A stretch of DNA of 47,176 nt from IMG/VR virus record IMGVR_UViG_3300045283_000085, positions 1-47,176 of that record; one strand, written 5' to 3'. Positions 6,087 to 12,056 of this stretch are shown in pieces; the stretch's first letter is position 1; the number at the start of each line of letters is the position of its first letter. Source of the DNA: a virus. Under the pieces are notes generated by a model. It was not told where the DNA came from and did no database searches. It was given only the letters and a program-made list of their open reading frames with translations. The translations under genes and the position numbers were made by a program.

Positions 6087-6141
6087 CTGTCCAGGCTGAC
6101 GTTCCAGTATGGACATACTTGTTTTTGTACAGTTTGGACAG
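6087..6141 (+). promoter_or_regulatory. Operator cluster between divergent operons
   Basis: Three copies of a 12-bp motif with consensus CCAGTYTGGACA: TCAGCCTGGACA (complement strand, within 6087-6100), CCAGTATGGACA (6104-6115) and ACAGTTTGGACA (6129-6140). The last ends nine bases before the ATG at 6150. Just upstream AGTCCGGTCT is repeated directly at 6059 and 6074. Further copies of the 12-mer occur only before other operons (6838-6864, 41356-41395), so it is probably the site of a phage regulator. Confidence 0.6.
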
Positions 6142-6149
6142 ACTCAACT

Positions 6150-6650
6150 ATGACCAAGCAATCTGGTACCGCACTTGAACCAATAGCGCCCTCTGCGCTC
6201 GATCAATTGCTTCCCGCTTTCGATGCAGAACCTAATCACGAGCTAGCCATCGTGTTACTCGCGTCTGGTCAATCGCAGCAGTTCGTGCGTGAACAGTGCG
6301 GGTTTGTATCAATGCGGGATGTGCAGGCGTTTGCGAAGGACTCGGATGTAAGGCAGGCGATCAAAGACCAAAGACAGATGCGTGTGCAAAGGGTTAGTGA
6401 TAGGGCCTTGGTGAATCTTGAGACCATCCTAAGCACAGATCACAAAGACCTGCGTGCGCATGTGCTGGCAATCCGTACTGCGCTTGATGTGGGTGGCGCA
6501 CTGAACAAAGAAGCTGCACTACCAGTGAAGGAAGTCTCAGACCTGTCTGTGCATGAGCTAAACGAATTGATTGCAGCAACTAAGCACGAGCTTTCACAGC
6601 GTTTGGGCGAATATCGGCCAGACGGACAAGCATCGATGGTGAACAAGTGA
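6150..6650 (+). CDS. Putative small terminase subunit
   Basis: 166 residues, mostly helical. Residues 30-75 resemble a helix-turn-helix (ASGQSQQFVREQCGFVSMRD), followed by a long helical middle and a C-terminal SVHELNELIAATKHELSQRL. This layout fits small terminase proteins, which recognise the packaging site. An upstream GTG at 6069 is in frame but would place coding sequence over the operator cluster, so the ATG at 6150 is chosen, although it lacks a clear ribosome site. TerL lies 9.4 kb downstream. A different DNA-binding role is possible. Confidence 0.45.
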   Translation: MTKQSGTALEPIAPSALDQLLPAFDAEPNHELAIVLLASGQSQQFVREQCGFVSMRDVQAFAKDSDVRQAIKDQRQMRVQRVSDRALVNLETILSTDHKDLRAHVLAIRTALDVGGALNKEAALPVKEVSDLSVHELNELIAATKHELSQRLGEYRPDGQASMVNK

Positions 6651-6837
6651 GGCGCGTCAATGGCTTGCGTGTGGTGAGCAAGTGACTACAAGTCAGTCGC
6701 CCAACGCTTGCACCCTGCCCGCTTGCCCTATGCACGCGTCCGACCCCCGGCCGCATCCGCGACGTCGTGTGTAAATATTATTCTCGACCCCCACTAAAAA
6801 CCTTTCCCCTTCCGAAACACCAACTCATGCAATTGCA
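6651..6837 (+). other. Non-coding stretch after the putative small terminase gene
   Basis: About 190 bases without a credible gene. It has a small inverted repeat (TGACT-ACA-AGTCA near 6682), a C-rich stretch (CGACCCCCGGCCGCATCCG, 6729-6747) and an AT-rich TAAATATTATT (6772-6782). A packaging (cos or pac) site beside the small terminase gene is possible but nothing proves it. A promoter for the following genes probably lies at its end. Confidence 0.3.
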
Positions 6838-6864
6838 CAGTTTGAAAGTTGTCCAGTCTGGAAC
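6838..6864 (+). promoter_or_regulatory. Operator pair before the rightward small-gene operon
   Basis: CAGTTTGAAAG (6838) followed by TTGTCCAGTCTGGAAC (6849-6864), whose core TCCAG-T-CTGGA is a perfect palindrome. It repeats the 12-bp motif found at 6087-6141 and 41356-41395 and ends seven bases before the ATG at 6871. Confidence 0.55.
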
Positions 6865-6870
6865 GTCAAC

Positions 6871-6993
6871 ATGAGCAAGTTCGCTTACGTTGTGTGCATG
6901 ACCTGTCTGTGTGGTGGCGTGATGGGATTTATTATTTTGCTGATTCGATCGGTGATCCACTTTTTGTTTCCCGGTTGGTACTCGTCTTTTTGA
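6871..6993 (+). CDS. 40-residue Cys-rich membrane peptide
   Basis: ATG at 6871, TGA at 6991. The peptide begins MSKFAYVVCMTCLCGGVMGF and continues IILLIRSVIHFLF, a single strong membrane segment with three cysteines. No clear ribosome site precedes it, and the operator palindrome ends only seven bases upstream, so the start could lie very near the transcript end. A small holin-like or anchoring peptide is possible; translation is unproven. Confidence 0.4.
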   Translation: MSKFAYVVCMTCLCGGVMGFIILLIRSVIHFLFPGWYSSF

Positions 6994-7037
6994 AATTGTC
7001 ATTTGCTTAAAACACCAAAATAGGAGCTGACCTACGC

Positions 7038-7436
7038 ATGACGATCGAATTTGACGACTCCATCCGTGCGGTGTGGTACGTGCAGTTGAATGCGGAAGCC
7101 GACTGGATGTGCGGACTCAACAAGGCGGACGACGGTTTTCGGGTGCAATACCGTTTTCGCTACTACGAAACGCTCGGTGCGTGGGATGGGCTGGATCGCA
7201 AAAACTGGTATCGCGCTGAGTTGAAGGGTGAGTCGCCCGATCAGGTGATCGAGGCAATGCGCAAGATGATCGCCGTGATGCAGGATAAGGGGGCGGGCCA
7301 AAGTTTCGAGCTAGTGCGTGATGCGGATGAAACGGTGGAGGCGTTTCTCACGCGCTTTACCGCGATGCCTTTTGCGCACAAGCGCACGCTGACCAAGGAA
7401 GAATGGGAAGCCGAGCAGGCGAAGGGCAAAGCATGA
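7038..7436 (+). CDS. Unknown protein, 132 residues
   Basis: Start ATG at 7038 with AGGAGCT upstream. N-terminal half is aromatic and beta-like (AVWYVQLNAEADWMCGLNKA, then YRFRYYETLGAWDGLDRKNW), and the C-terminal part is charged and helical. This compact, Trp/Tyr-rich type is common in phage early operons. No catalytic motif; function unknown. Confidence 0.7.
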   Translation: MTIEFDDSIRAVWYVQLNAEADWMCGLNKADDGFRVQYRFRYYETLGAWDGLDRKNWYRAELKGESPDQVIEAMRKMIAVMQDKGAGQSFELVRDADETVEAFLTRFTAMPFAHKRTLTKEEWEAEQAKGKA

Positions 7437-7503
7437 AAGGCACCCACCGTTTCCATTTTTGTAAATTGTTTTTGTTGTAAAAACCCAAACCCCGCTAGCC
7501 GTC

Positions 7504-7758
7504 ATGTTCCCAAATCAAATCAATACCAGTTCGTTAAGCGCTGACGTGCGCGATGCCATTGATAATTTTGTGAACTCACACGAGCGCGGCGATTTAGCCT
7601 TGCGTCGGTGGTGGGAGTTTGAATCTTTTTGTGCCGTGTGGTGGATGCTGCGCGCTGCCGATGACACGCCGGAAGTTTTTCCCAAGGGTAAGTCGGCCAC
7701 GTTGCAAGTCATGGAGCAAATGATTGAAGCGTCGATCAAGGAGATTAACGCGCTATGA
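7504..7758 (+). CDS. Small unknown helical protein
   Basis: 84 residues, ATG at 7504 without a good ribosome site. Contains a Trp-rich helix (RRWWEFESFCAVWWMLRAAD). Overlaps the next gene by four bases (ATGA), so both are probably co-translated. Function unknown. Confidence 0.6.
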   Translation: MFPNQINTSSLSADVRDAIDNFVNSHERGDLALRRWWEFESFCAVWWMLRAADDTPEVFPKGKSATLQVMEQMIEASIKEINAL

Positions 7759-8015
7759 CCCCACTTGAACAACATTGGGACCGTCTACGTTCCATGCTCC
7801 ACTCGATCGAGCTAACCGAAACGCAGTGGGGCGAAATGCGTCAAACTTTTTATTCCGGTTGCTTCGCCATGTTTCTCACGATGGCGGAATTAAATAACAA
7901 TGTGAAAGACGATACTGAGTTTGACCGGCGCATGAATGATTTATTTAGGGAAGCGTTAAGCGGCATCGTCGATCGGTTCAAGTTGGACAAGCCGGAATTG
8001 AGACGGAGGCATTGA
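7755..8015 (+). CDS. Small unknown helical protein
   Basis: 86 residues. Almost all helix: HWDRLRSMLHSIELTETQWG, then GEMRQTFYSGCFAMFLTMAE and a charged C-terminal helix. Coupled to the previous gene by ATGA. No motif that assigns a function. Confidence 0.6.
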   Translation: MTPLEQHWDRLRSMLHSIELTETQWGEMRQTFYSGCFAMFLTMAELNNNVKDDTEFDRRMNDLFREALSGIVDRFKLDKPELRRRH

Positions 8016-8016
8016 C

Positions 8017-8232
8017 ATGAGTACCGCAAGGATCAATCACATTTATGATCGTCTGCGTGACGATGTGGAGTTTTCACGATTGAAAGCCGTGTTGTCGGTG
8101 AACGAGCTACGGGATTTTATTCACCTGTGTTCACTGGCGTATGGCTTTTGCTCGTTGTGTGGCACGTCATGGACCGGGGACGTGTATGTATGTCCGGCGT
8201 GTCAGGAGGCTGAAAACAATCATGGACAATGA
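8017..8232 (+). CDS. Small zinc-ribbon protein
   Basis: 71 residues. The C-terminal 30 residues hold two Cys pairs, CSLCG and CPACQ, separated by about 14 residues, a typical zinc ribbon. The N-terminal 40 residues are helical. Ribosome site GGAGG upstream. Probably a small nucleic-acid or protein adaptor; function unknown. Confidence 0.65.
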   Translation: MSTARINHIYDRLRDDVEFSRLKAVLSVNELRDFIHLCSLAYGFCSLCGTSWTGDVYVCPACQEAENNHGQ

Positions 8233-8407
8233 AACCTACTTAGGCGATGCCGTCTACGCGTCGTTTGATGGTTATCAAATATGGTTGCGGACAACTGACG
8301 GCATTCGCACGCTGAATAGTATTGCGCTGGAACCGTCTGTGTATGCGGCGCTGGTTCGGTATCGTAATTCGCTTTATGAAAAACCGTCCAAGGAGGAACC
8401 CGAATGA
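8222..8407 (+). CDS. Small unknown protein
   Basis: 61 residues from the ATG at 8222, overlapping the previous gene by 11 bases. Beta-rich start (YLGDAVYASFDGYQIWLRTT) followed by one helix. This short fold, with an AVYASFDGYQIWL-like pattern, is common in phage small-gene clusters. The longer upstream frame is the shadow of the zinc-ribbon gene. Confidence 0.65.
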   Translation: MDNETYLGDAVYASFDGYQIWLRTTDGIRTLNSIALEPSVYAALVRYRNSLYEKPSKEEPE

Positions 8408-8664
8408 GCCTGTCCGCCGAACGATTGGAAGACTTGAAACAATCGCCCCGCTCCGCGAACGTCACCGACGTGGAAGACTTGTGCGATGAAGTGGAACGCT
8501 TGCGAGCGGAGATGAAATTGAACGGCAGGGGTAAGCGTGAGTACCTTATTTTTTTCCTTGGGTTTATCACGATGGACATTACCGAGCTTCTCAATGTGAA
8601 TCGGGATCAGTTGTTTGCGGCGGTGGATCGCTTTTTAGAAACGATGAAGGGTGAACCTAAATGA
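8404..8664 (+). CDS. Small unknown helical protein
   Basis: 86 residues, coupled to the previous gene by ATGA. A coiled-coil-like stretch (VTDVEDLCDEVERLRAEMKL) is followed by YLIFFLGFITMDITELLNV, which could be a buried helix or a weak membrane segment. Ribosome site AGGAGG lies within the end of the previous gene. Confidence 0.6.
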   Translation: MSLSAERLEDLKQSPRSANVTDVEDLCDEVERLRAEMKLNGRGKREYLIFFLGFITMDITELLNVNRDQLFAAVDRFLETMKGEPK

Positions 8665-8927
8665 ACTTCGATTGGGAAATTGACGAATACGGTTGCCACA
8701 ACTTGCATGTCGATAACGTCCATGTGTGGATTGAGAAGCGGCCAGCGTATTGTGATCGTGGTCATTACGTGGCGAAGGTCAATGGCATTTTCGATCCGGT
8801 CACGGGGATCAATAGCATTGATGATGGCGATGCGTTTCCACGCTACTACATGAACTTGGACCGGGCCAAAGCCGAGTTGGAAGAATGGTTGCAGTGGCGA
8901 TTGCGAAGTGAGCGACATGACCCGTGA
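8661..8927 (+). CDS. Small unknown protein
   Basis: 88 residues, ATGA coupling to the previous gene. Acidic, beta-rich first half (NFDWEIDEYGCHNLHVDNVH) and a C-terminal helix containing YYMNLDRAKAELEEWLQWR. Possibly a small adaptor; function unknown. Confidence 0.6.
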   Translation: MNFDWEIDEYGCHNLHVDNVHVWIEKRPAYCDRGHYVAKVNGIFDPVTGINSIDDGDAFPRYYMNLDRAKAELEEWLQWRLRSERHDP

Positions 8928-9159
8928 AGTCTGGGCCTGCGTCCGCATCGAACGCTGGAACAAAGACACGATGACATACGTGGCGTTTGCCGAAAAGGAA
9001 ATGTTGATGCAAGTGAAGAAGCGCTATTTGTACGATGAGTTTGGCCGCAAGTTCAGCATCGACACCGGCCTGTGTATGAATCGGTTTTTTCCTGGGCAAA
9101 AGTATCGTTACAGTTTGAAGCCGGAGGTGAAGCGTGAGCCAACAAACCAAAATCAGTGA
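8917..9159 (+). CDS. Small unknown protein
   Basis: 80 residues from the ATG at 8917; an in-frame GTG at 8908 is an alternative. It overlaps the previous gene by 11 bases. Basic, beta-like (VWACVRIERWNKDTMTYVAF) with a Lys/Arg-rich C-terminal half. Confidence 0.55.
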   Translation: MTREVWACVRIERWNKDTMTYVAFAEKEMLMQVKKRYLYDEFGRKFSIDTGLCMNRFFPGQKYRYSLKPEVKREPTNQNQ

Positions 9160-9412
9160 CGATCGCTTAGCGCAAATCATCGATGGCGACATCGATAATT
9201 CGGCATTCGATTGGGAAATCCCGATCATGGCGGCGGAATTGCTCGCACGTCGGGCAAGCGCAAGACAGGAACACATGGCGTCGATGCGGATGATGCTCGC
9301 CATGCGCGAATCACCGGAGAAAGGCGAAGCCGATGGGCCAGACGTGCCGGATGGTCCGGTCAGCGAAGGCTTCGCGCCAGGGTTTGAGGAACGCGGCGGT
9401 AAGTCTGAGTGA
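9134..9412 (+). CDS. Small unknown protein, GTG start
   Basis: 92 residues from GTG at 9134, preceded by GGAGGTGAAGC, overlapping the previous gene by 26 bases. Helical, with a Met/Arg-rich centre (LLARRASARQEHMASMRMML) and an acidic Pro/Gly-rich tail. Function unknown. Confidence 0.6.
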   Translation: MSQQTKISDDRLAQIIDGDIDNSAFDWEIPIMAAELLARRASARQEHMASMRMMLAMRESPEKGEADGPDVPDGPVSEGFAPGFEERGGKSE

Positions 9413-9570
9413 ATGATTCGACTTACACCTTCGCCGAACCGCTGAAGTTTGTCGGTCATTGGAAAATCGGCGGGCCGATTGGCTTGCGTGTGAGTTTGAT
9501 GGTGCGTCCGCGTTGGCTGACGCGCGTGATGTGTAAGTGGTTACTTGAATGGGAATGGGAGGATACGTGA
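9409..9570 (+). CDS. Small unknown Trp-rich protein
   Basis: 53 residues from GTG at 9409, overlapping the previous stop (GTGA). The frame fills the gap exactly and ends in GTGA with the next gene. Contains PLKFVGHWKIGGPIGLRVSL and a Trp-rich C-terminus (KWLLEWEWEDT). Supported mainly by coupling at both ends. Confidence 0.55.
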   Translation: MNDSTYTFAEPLKFVGHWKIGGPIGLRVSLMVRPRWLTRVMCKWLLEWEWEDT

Positions 9571-9824
9571 GCAAGCGTATTCCCATGTGGTGCGAACTCG
9601 TATGCCATGTGTGCAGCCGCTGCTGCATGGGACAGTTTTGCACCGCTGGTTCGCCGCGTAATGACTTGGTGAAACAAGCGCGTCACGAAGGCTGGCGCTT
9701 TGAGTTTGACGAATGCTTTTGTTCGGATCAGTGTTTGCATGTGTACACGGAAAACTTAGTCAAGCGATTGGAGGCGGACCATGTTGACGAACGACGGTTA
9801 CAATCAAGCGTTAATGCGCATTGA
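9567..9824 (+). CDS. Cys-rich zinc-binding protein
   Basis: 85 residues from GTG at 9567 (GGGAGGA upstream, coupled by GTGA). Two Cys clusters are clear: CHVCSRCC plus a nearby Cys, and CFCSDQC, separated by about 35 residues, consistent with a metal-binding domain. The longer frame from 9549 ignores the coupled start. Function unknown. Confidence 0.65.
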   Translation: MSKRIPMWCELVCHVCSRCCMGQFCTAGSPRNDLVKQARHEGWRFEFDECFCSDQCLHVYTENLVKRLEADHVDERRLQSSVNAH

Positions 9825-9948
9825 GGAGTTGATGGAAACCGACCCGGCACCGGACACCGACGAGGGCCGCGCGCTCATCGCGCTCGTCGATAGCGTCATC
9901 GAATACGAGCTGGAACACTTTCCTGATTTTCGGAGTGACGCCGCATGA
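9781..9948 (+). CDS. HigA N-terminal-like protein without HTH
   Basis: 55 residues, ATG at 9781 inside the end of the previous gene, ending in ATGA with the next. The sequence YNQALMRIEELMETDPAPDT followed by about 22 residues ending EYELEHFPDF matches the N-terminal segment of HigA-type antitoxins (COG5499). These have a Y-x-x-A-L-x-x-I/V start, an acidic DP segment and E..E..HFP before their helix-turn-helix. Here the HTH is missing. It may be an orphan antitoxin-like module that binds a host or rival toxin. Similarity is by eye but specific. Confidence 0.65.
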   Translation: MLTNDGYNQALMRIEELMETDPAPDTDEGRALIALVDSVIEYELEHFPDFRSDAA

Positions 9949-10277
9949 GAATCACCAAAGAGGATATTGCGGATTTTCGCGGTGGCATTCCAACGCTGTG
10001 CGATTTTTGTCATCAACCGCGCACCATTGAGGAGTTGGAACCCGAGGAGGCGGGCGATTGGGCGTGTCATCCCTGTTTGCGTAAATGGCTCGATCGCGAT
10101 GTGGACGCCATCAAGGCGATTTTAGAATGCGTGTTTACCGAACTCGATGCAGCGAAATGGTGGTTCACGCCGCAGCAATACCTATCCGATCGCACGCCAC
10201 ACGAGTTGATTCTCTCTGACCAAAGCGATGCGCTGTTGTATCACTTGACGCAGTTTGCGGAGGGCAAGCATGTCTAA
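9945..10277 (+). CDS. Zinc-ribbon protein with possible antitoxin-type tail
   Basis: 110 residues, coupled to the HigA-like gene by ATGA. N-terminal CDFC and CHPC pairs form a zinc ribbon (residues about 19-45). The last 40 residues (WWFTPQQYLSDRTPHELI and beyond) resemble the toxin-binding C-terminal domain of Xre/ParS/MbcA antitoxins (DUF2384), whose mark is TP, then L-x-x-R/K-T-P-x-E-L. The DUF2384 reading is tentative. Adjacent placement beside a HigA-like segment makes it worth testing. Confidence 0.6.
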   Translation: MRITKEDIADFRGGIPTLCDFCHQPRTIEELEPEEAGDWACHPCLRKWLDRDVDAIKAILECVFTELDAAKWWFTPQQYLSDRTPHELILSDQSDALLYHLTQFAEGKHV

Positions 10278-10464
10278 GCCGCAGTTGTTGTCGGTGACTT
10301 TCCTGTTGTATGAACTTGAGCGATTGAAGTCGCCGAGCGCGCAAGCGAAATACAAACGCTTTATCCCCATCCTGCGCGACGCCATCGAAACCATCGACCA
10401 TTACGAAACAGAAAACAAAGTGCTGAAAGCGCAGCTTGCGAAGTTGACGGCGGAACCCAAGTGA
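10270..10464 (+). CDS. Small coiled-coil protein
   Basis: 64 residues, ATG at 10270, overlapping the previous gene by eight bases. Helical throughout, ending in a heptad-like HYETENKVLKAQLAKLTAEP. Probably oligomeric; function unknown. Confidence 0.6.
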   Translation: MSKPQLLSVTFLLYELERLKSPSAQAKYKRFIPILRDAIETIDHYETENKVLKAQLAKLTAEPK

Positions 10465-10679
10465 GACGCTTCAAAAAGTCACCGCCAACGTACAGTACCA
10501 AGCGTCCGCCGAAAGAAAAGGATGCTAACGAGTATGGCTATGTGTTGGCGCGTCACGCCGGAAGTATGTTTAACAGCTACAGCGGTGTGAAGTGGAATGA
10601 GGCGCGATTGCCGAAGTATGATCGTTGGTGTCGCGTCGGTGAATTGCAAAGCGAGCATGAAAACAATGACGGCTATTAA
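10461..10679 (+). CDS. Small basic unknown protein
   Basis: 72 residues from GTG at 10461 (GTGA coupling). The first 22 residues are Lys/Arg/Pro-rich and probably disordered or nucleic-acid binding, followed by GYVLARHAGSMFNSYSGVKW. Function unknown. Confidence 0.55.
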   Translation: MRRFKKSPPTYSTKRPPKEKDANEYGYVLARHAGSMFNSYSGVKWNEARLPKYDRWCRVGELQSEHENNDGY

Positions 10680-11067
10680 CTGCGACACCCAGGGCCATCT
10701 ATGGAATGCGGGCGGCTTATGCGTGATGTGTAAAACGCCGCGCCCACCGGATGACGATCCCATTAAAGGCTGGCGACAAGTCAATCAAGGCATCGACGTA
10801 CCGAGCGAGCATTTTTCCATGCGCGCGTTTGTCAAAGGCGTCTGCCGCGTCATCGTCACACACGAGGATCACGACGGACGAATGCGCTGGCATTTATCTA
10901 TCTCGTGCGAAAAACGCTATCCCGGTTGGGAGGAAATCAAAGACGCACGTTATTCGCTGTTGCCGCTGCCGATTACCTTCGCGATGATCCTGCCCCCGCC
11001 TGACAAGTATGTGAACATTCACCCCAACTGTTTTCATTTATGGGAGATTGACGATGGAGAGTGGTAA
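10657..11067 (+). CDS. Zinc-binding unknown protein, 136 residues
   Basis: ATG at 10657 (a second in-frame ATG at 10666 is equally possible). An N-terminal C-x(16)-C-x-x-C arrangement (CDTQGHLWNAGGLCVMCKTP) is a small metal site often seen in phage proteins. The rest is mixed alpha/beta with HEDHDGRMRWHLSISC. Overlaps the previous gene by 23 bases and the next by 14. Confidence 0.65.
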   Translation: MKTMTAINCDTQGHLWNAGGLCVMCKTPRPPDDDPIKGWRQVNQGIDVPSEHFSMRAFVKGVCRVIVTHEDHDGRMRWHLSISCEKRYPGWEEIKDARYSLLPLPITFAMILPPPDKYVNIHPNCFHLWEIDDGEW

Positions 11068-11365
11068 AAATAATAAGACGCCTGAACAACTGCGTGAGTT
11101 GGTTGACCGCGTGACGAAAGAGTGCGCCGATAAAGGCAATCTCATCGAAGGCGGTTGGCAAGCGTTTCGGATACTGCAATTAGCTGGCGCGCGTGATGAA
11201 CAAATACGTGAAATGCGCAAGGCGTATTTTCTGGGCGCTCAACACTTGTACGCCAGCATTATGAGTTTCATGGACGATGGCAGCGAACCGACTGACGGTG
11301 ACTTGAGTCGCATGGCAAAGATCGATAAGGAGCTGGCCGCGTTTATCAGGAGCATCATGCAATGA
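11054..11365 (+). CDS. Unknown helical protein, 103 residues
   Basis: ATG at 11054 with GGGAG upstream. Helical: PEQLRELVDRVTKECADKGN, then WQAFRILQLAGARDEQIREM and a C-terminal MAKIDKELAAFIRSIM. Coupled to the next gene by ATGA. Function unknown. Confidence 0.65.
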   Translation: MESGKNNKTPEQLRELVDRVTKECADKGNLIEGGWQAFRILQLAGARDEQIREMRKAYFLGAQHLYASIMSFMDDGSEPTDGDLSRMAKIDKELAAFIRSIMQ

Positions 11366-11658
11366 CCACGCACTTTGAACACGAAATTGAGTTAGCGTTA
11401 CAGTCGCTTGAAATGTGCGGCGTCCCGCGCGAGCGCGCTCGCTCCGTTCACAATGGCATTCAAGTATTGGCGACGCGCTATCAAAAACAGGAGATTGCTT
11501 ACACGGAATTGTTGACGCGTGTGGCGCAGCTCGAAATACAATCCGCTCGCTACGAAAAATTGCGCAAGCTCAATCCGCGTCAGTATGGTGAATTGTGGCA
11601 GCGTAACTTGGAAGGCGATTATCACTTTGATGAGTTGGTAGACGCCCTGCCGACATGA
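11362..11658 (+). CDS. Unknown coiled-coil-like protein, 98 residues
   Basis: Coupled to the previous gene by ATGA. Helical with a long amphipathic stretch (YTELLTRVAQLEIQSARYEK). No motif that assigns a function. Confidence 0.6.
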   Translation: MTTHFEHEIELALQSLEMCGVPRERARSVHNGIQVLATRYQKQEIAYTELLTRVAQLEIQSARYEKLRKLNPRQYGELWQRNLEGDYHFDELVDALPT

Positions 11659-11661
11659 GCC

Positions 11662-11826
11662 ATGTTCGTCTCCCCCGCCGCCAAAATGTGTACCAACAAG
11701 CGCGTATTTTTAACGCTCGTGTGGGCGCAGAAAGCCGCGAAGCGAAAACACCAACGCGCGTACCTTTGCCCGCGTTGTTACTTTTGGCACTTGACCACGA
11801 AAAATGTCCCTCCTTGCACAGATTAA
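11662..11826 (+). CDS. Small zinc-ribbon protein
   Basis: 54 residues, ATG at 11662, TAA at 11824. This frame is preferred over the competing longer one starting at 11655. It gives a protein-like KRVFLTLVWAQKAAKRKHQR followed by YLCPRCYFWHLTTK, a CPxC knuckle with following His that is typical of small phage proteins. It overlaps the next gene by 23 bases. Confidence 0.6.
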   Translation: MFVSPAAKMCTNKRVFLTLVWAQKAAKRKHQRAYLCPRCYFWHLTTKNVPPCTD

Positions 11827-11998
11827 CGCGCCGCACTTTTGCGCCGGGATCGTCTTAGAAAACGATCGCGTCGTGAAGGTGCCGCCCATCCTCAACTATA
11901 TGTGGGGATGGCATCGCGATTACGTGCGTAACTACTGTGATCGCAAACACTGGACCATCAAAGTCGTCACCGAGTTCGGTGCGTCAGTAGACACATGA
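11804..11998 (+). CDS. Small unknown phage protein
   Basis: 64 residues. The sequence SLLAQINAPHFCAGIVLEND followed by PPILNYMWGWHRDYVRNYCD is a pattern I associate with a recurrent family of short proteobacterial phage proteins of unknown function. Start ATG at 11804. An overlapping frame from 11995 that would fill the gap to the tail fibre is not convincing. Confidence 0.65.
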   Translation: MSLLAQINAPHFCAGIVLENDRVVKVPPILNYMWGWHRDYVRNYCDRKHWTIKVVTEFGASVDT

Positions 11999-12056
11999 CT
12001 GACAACAGCGTACCGTTCGCGCCGGGGCAAAGGTGTTGGTGGTGGGTGGAGGCGTC

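Noticed and set aside
11655-11858. Rightward ORF of 67 codons starting at 11655
   Set aside because: The overlapping frame at 11662-11826 gives a zinc-ribbon protein and the gene at 11804 is convincing, so this frame looks like a shadow.
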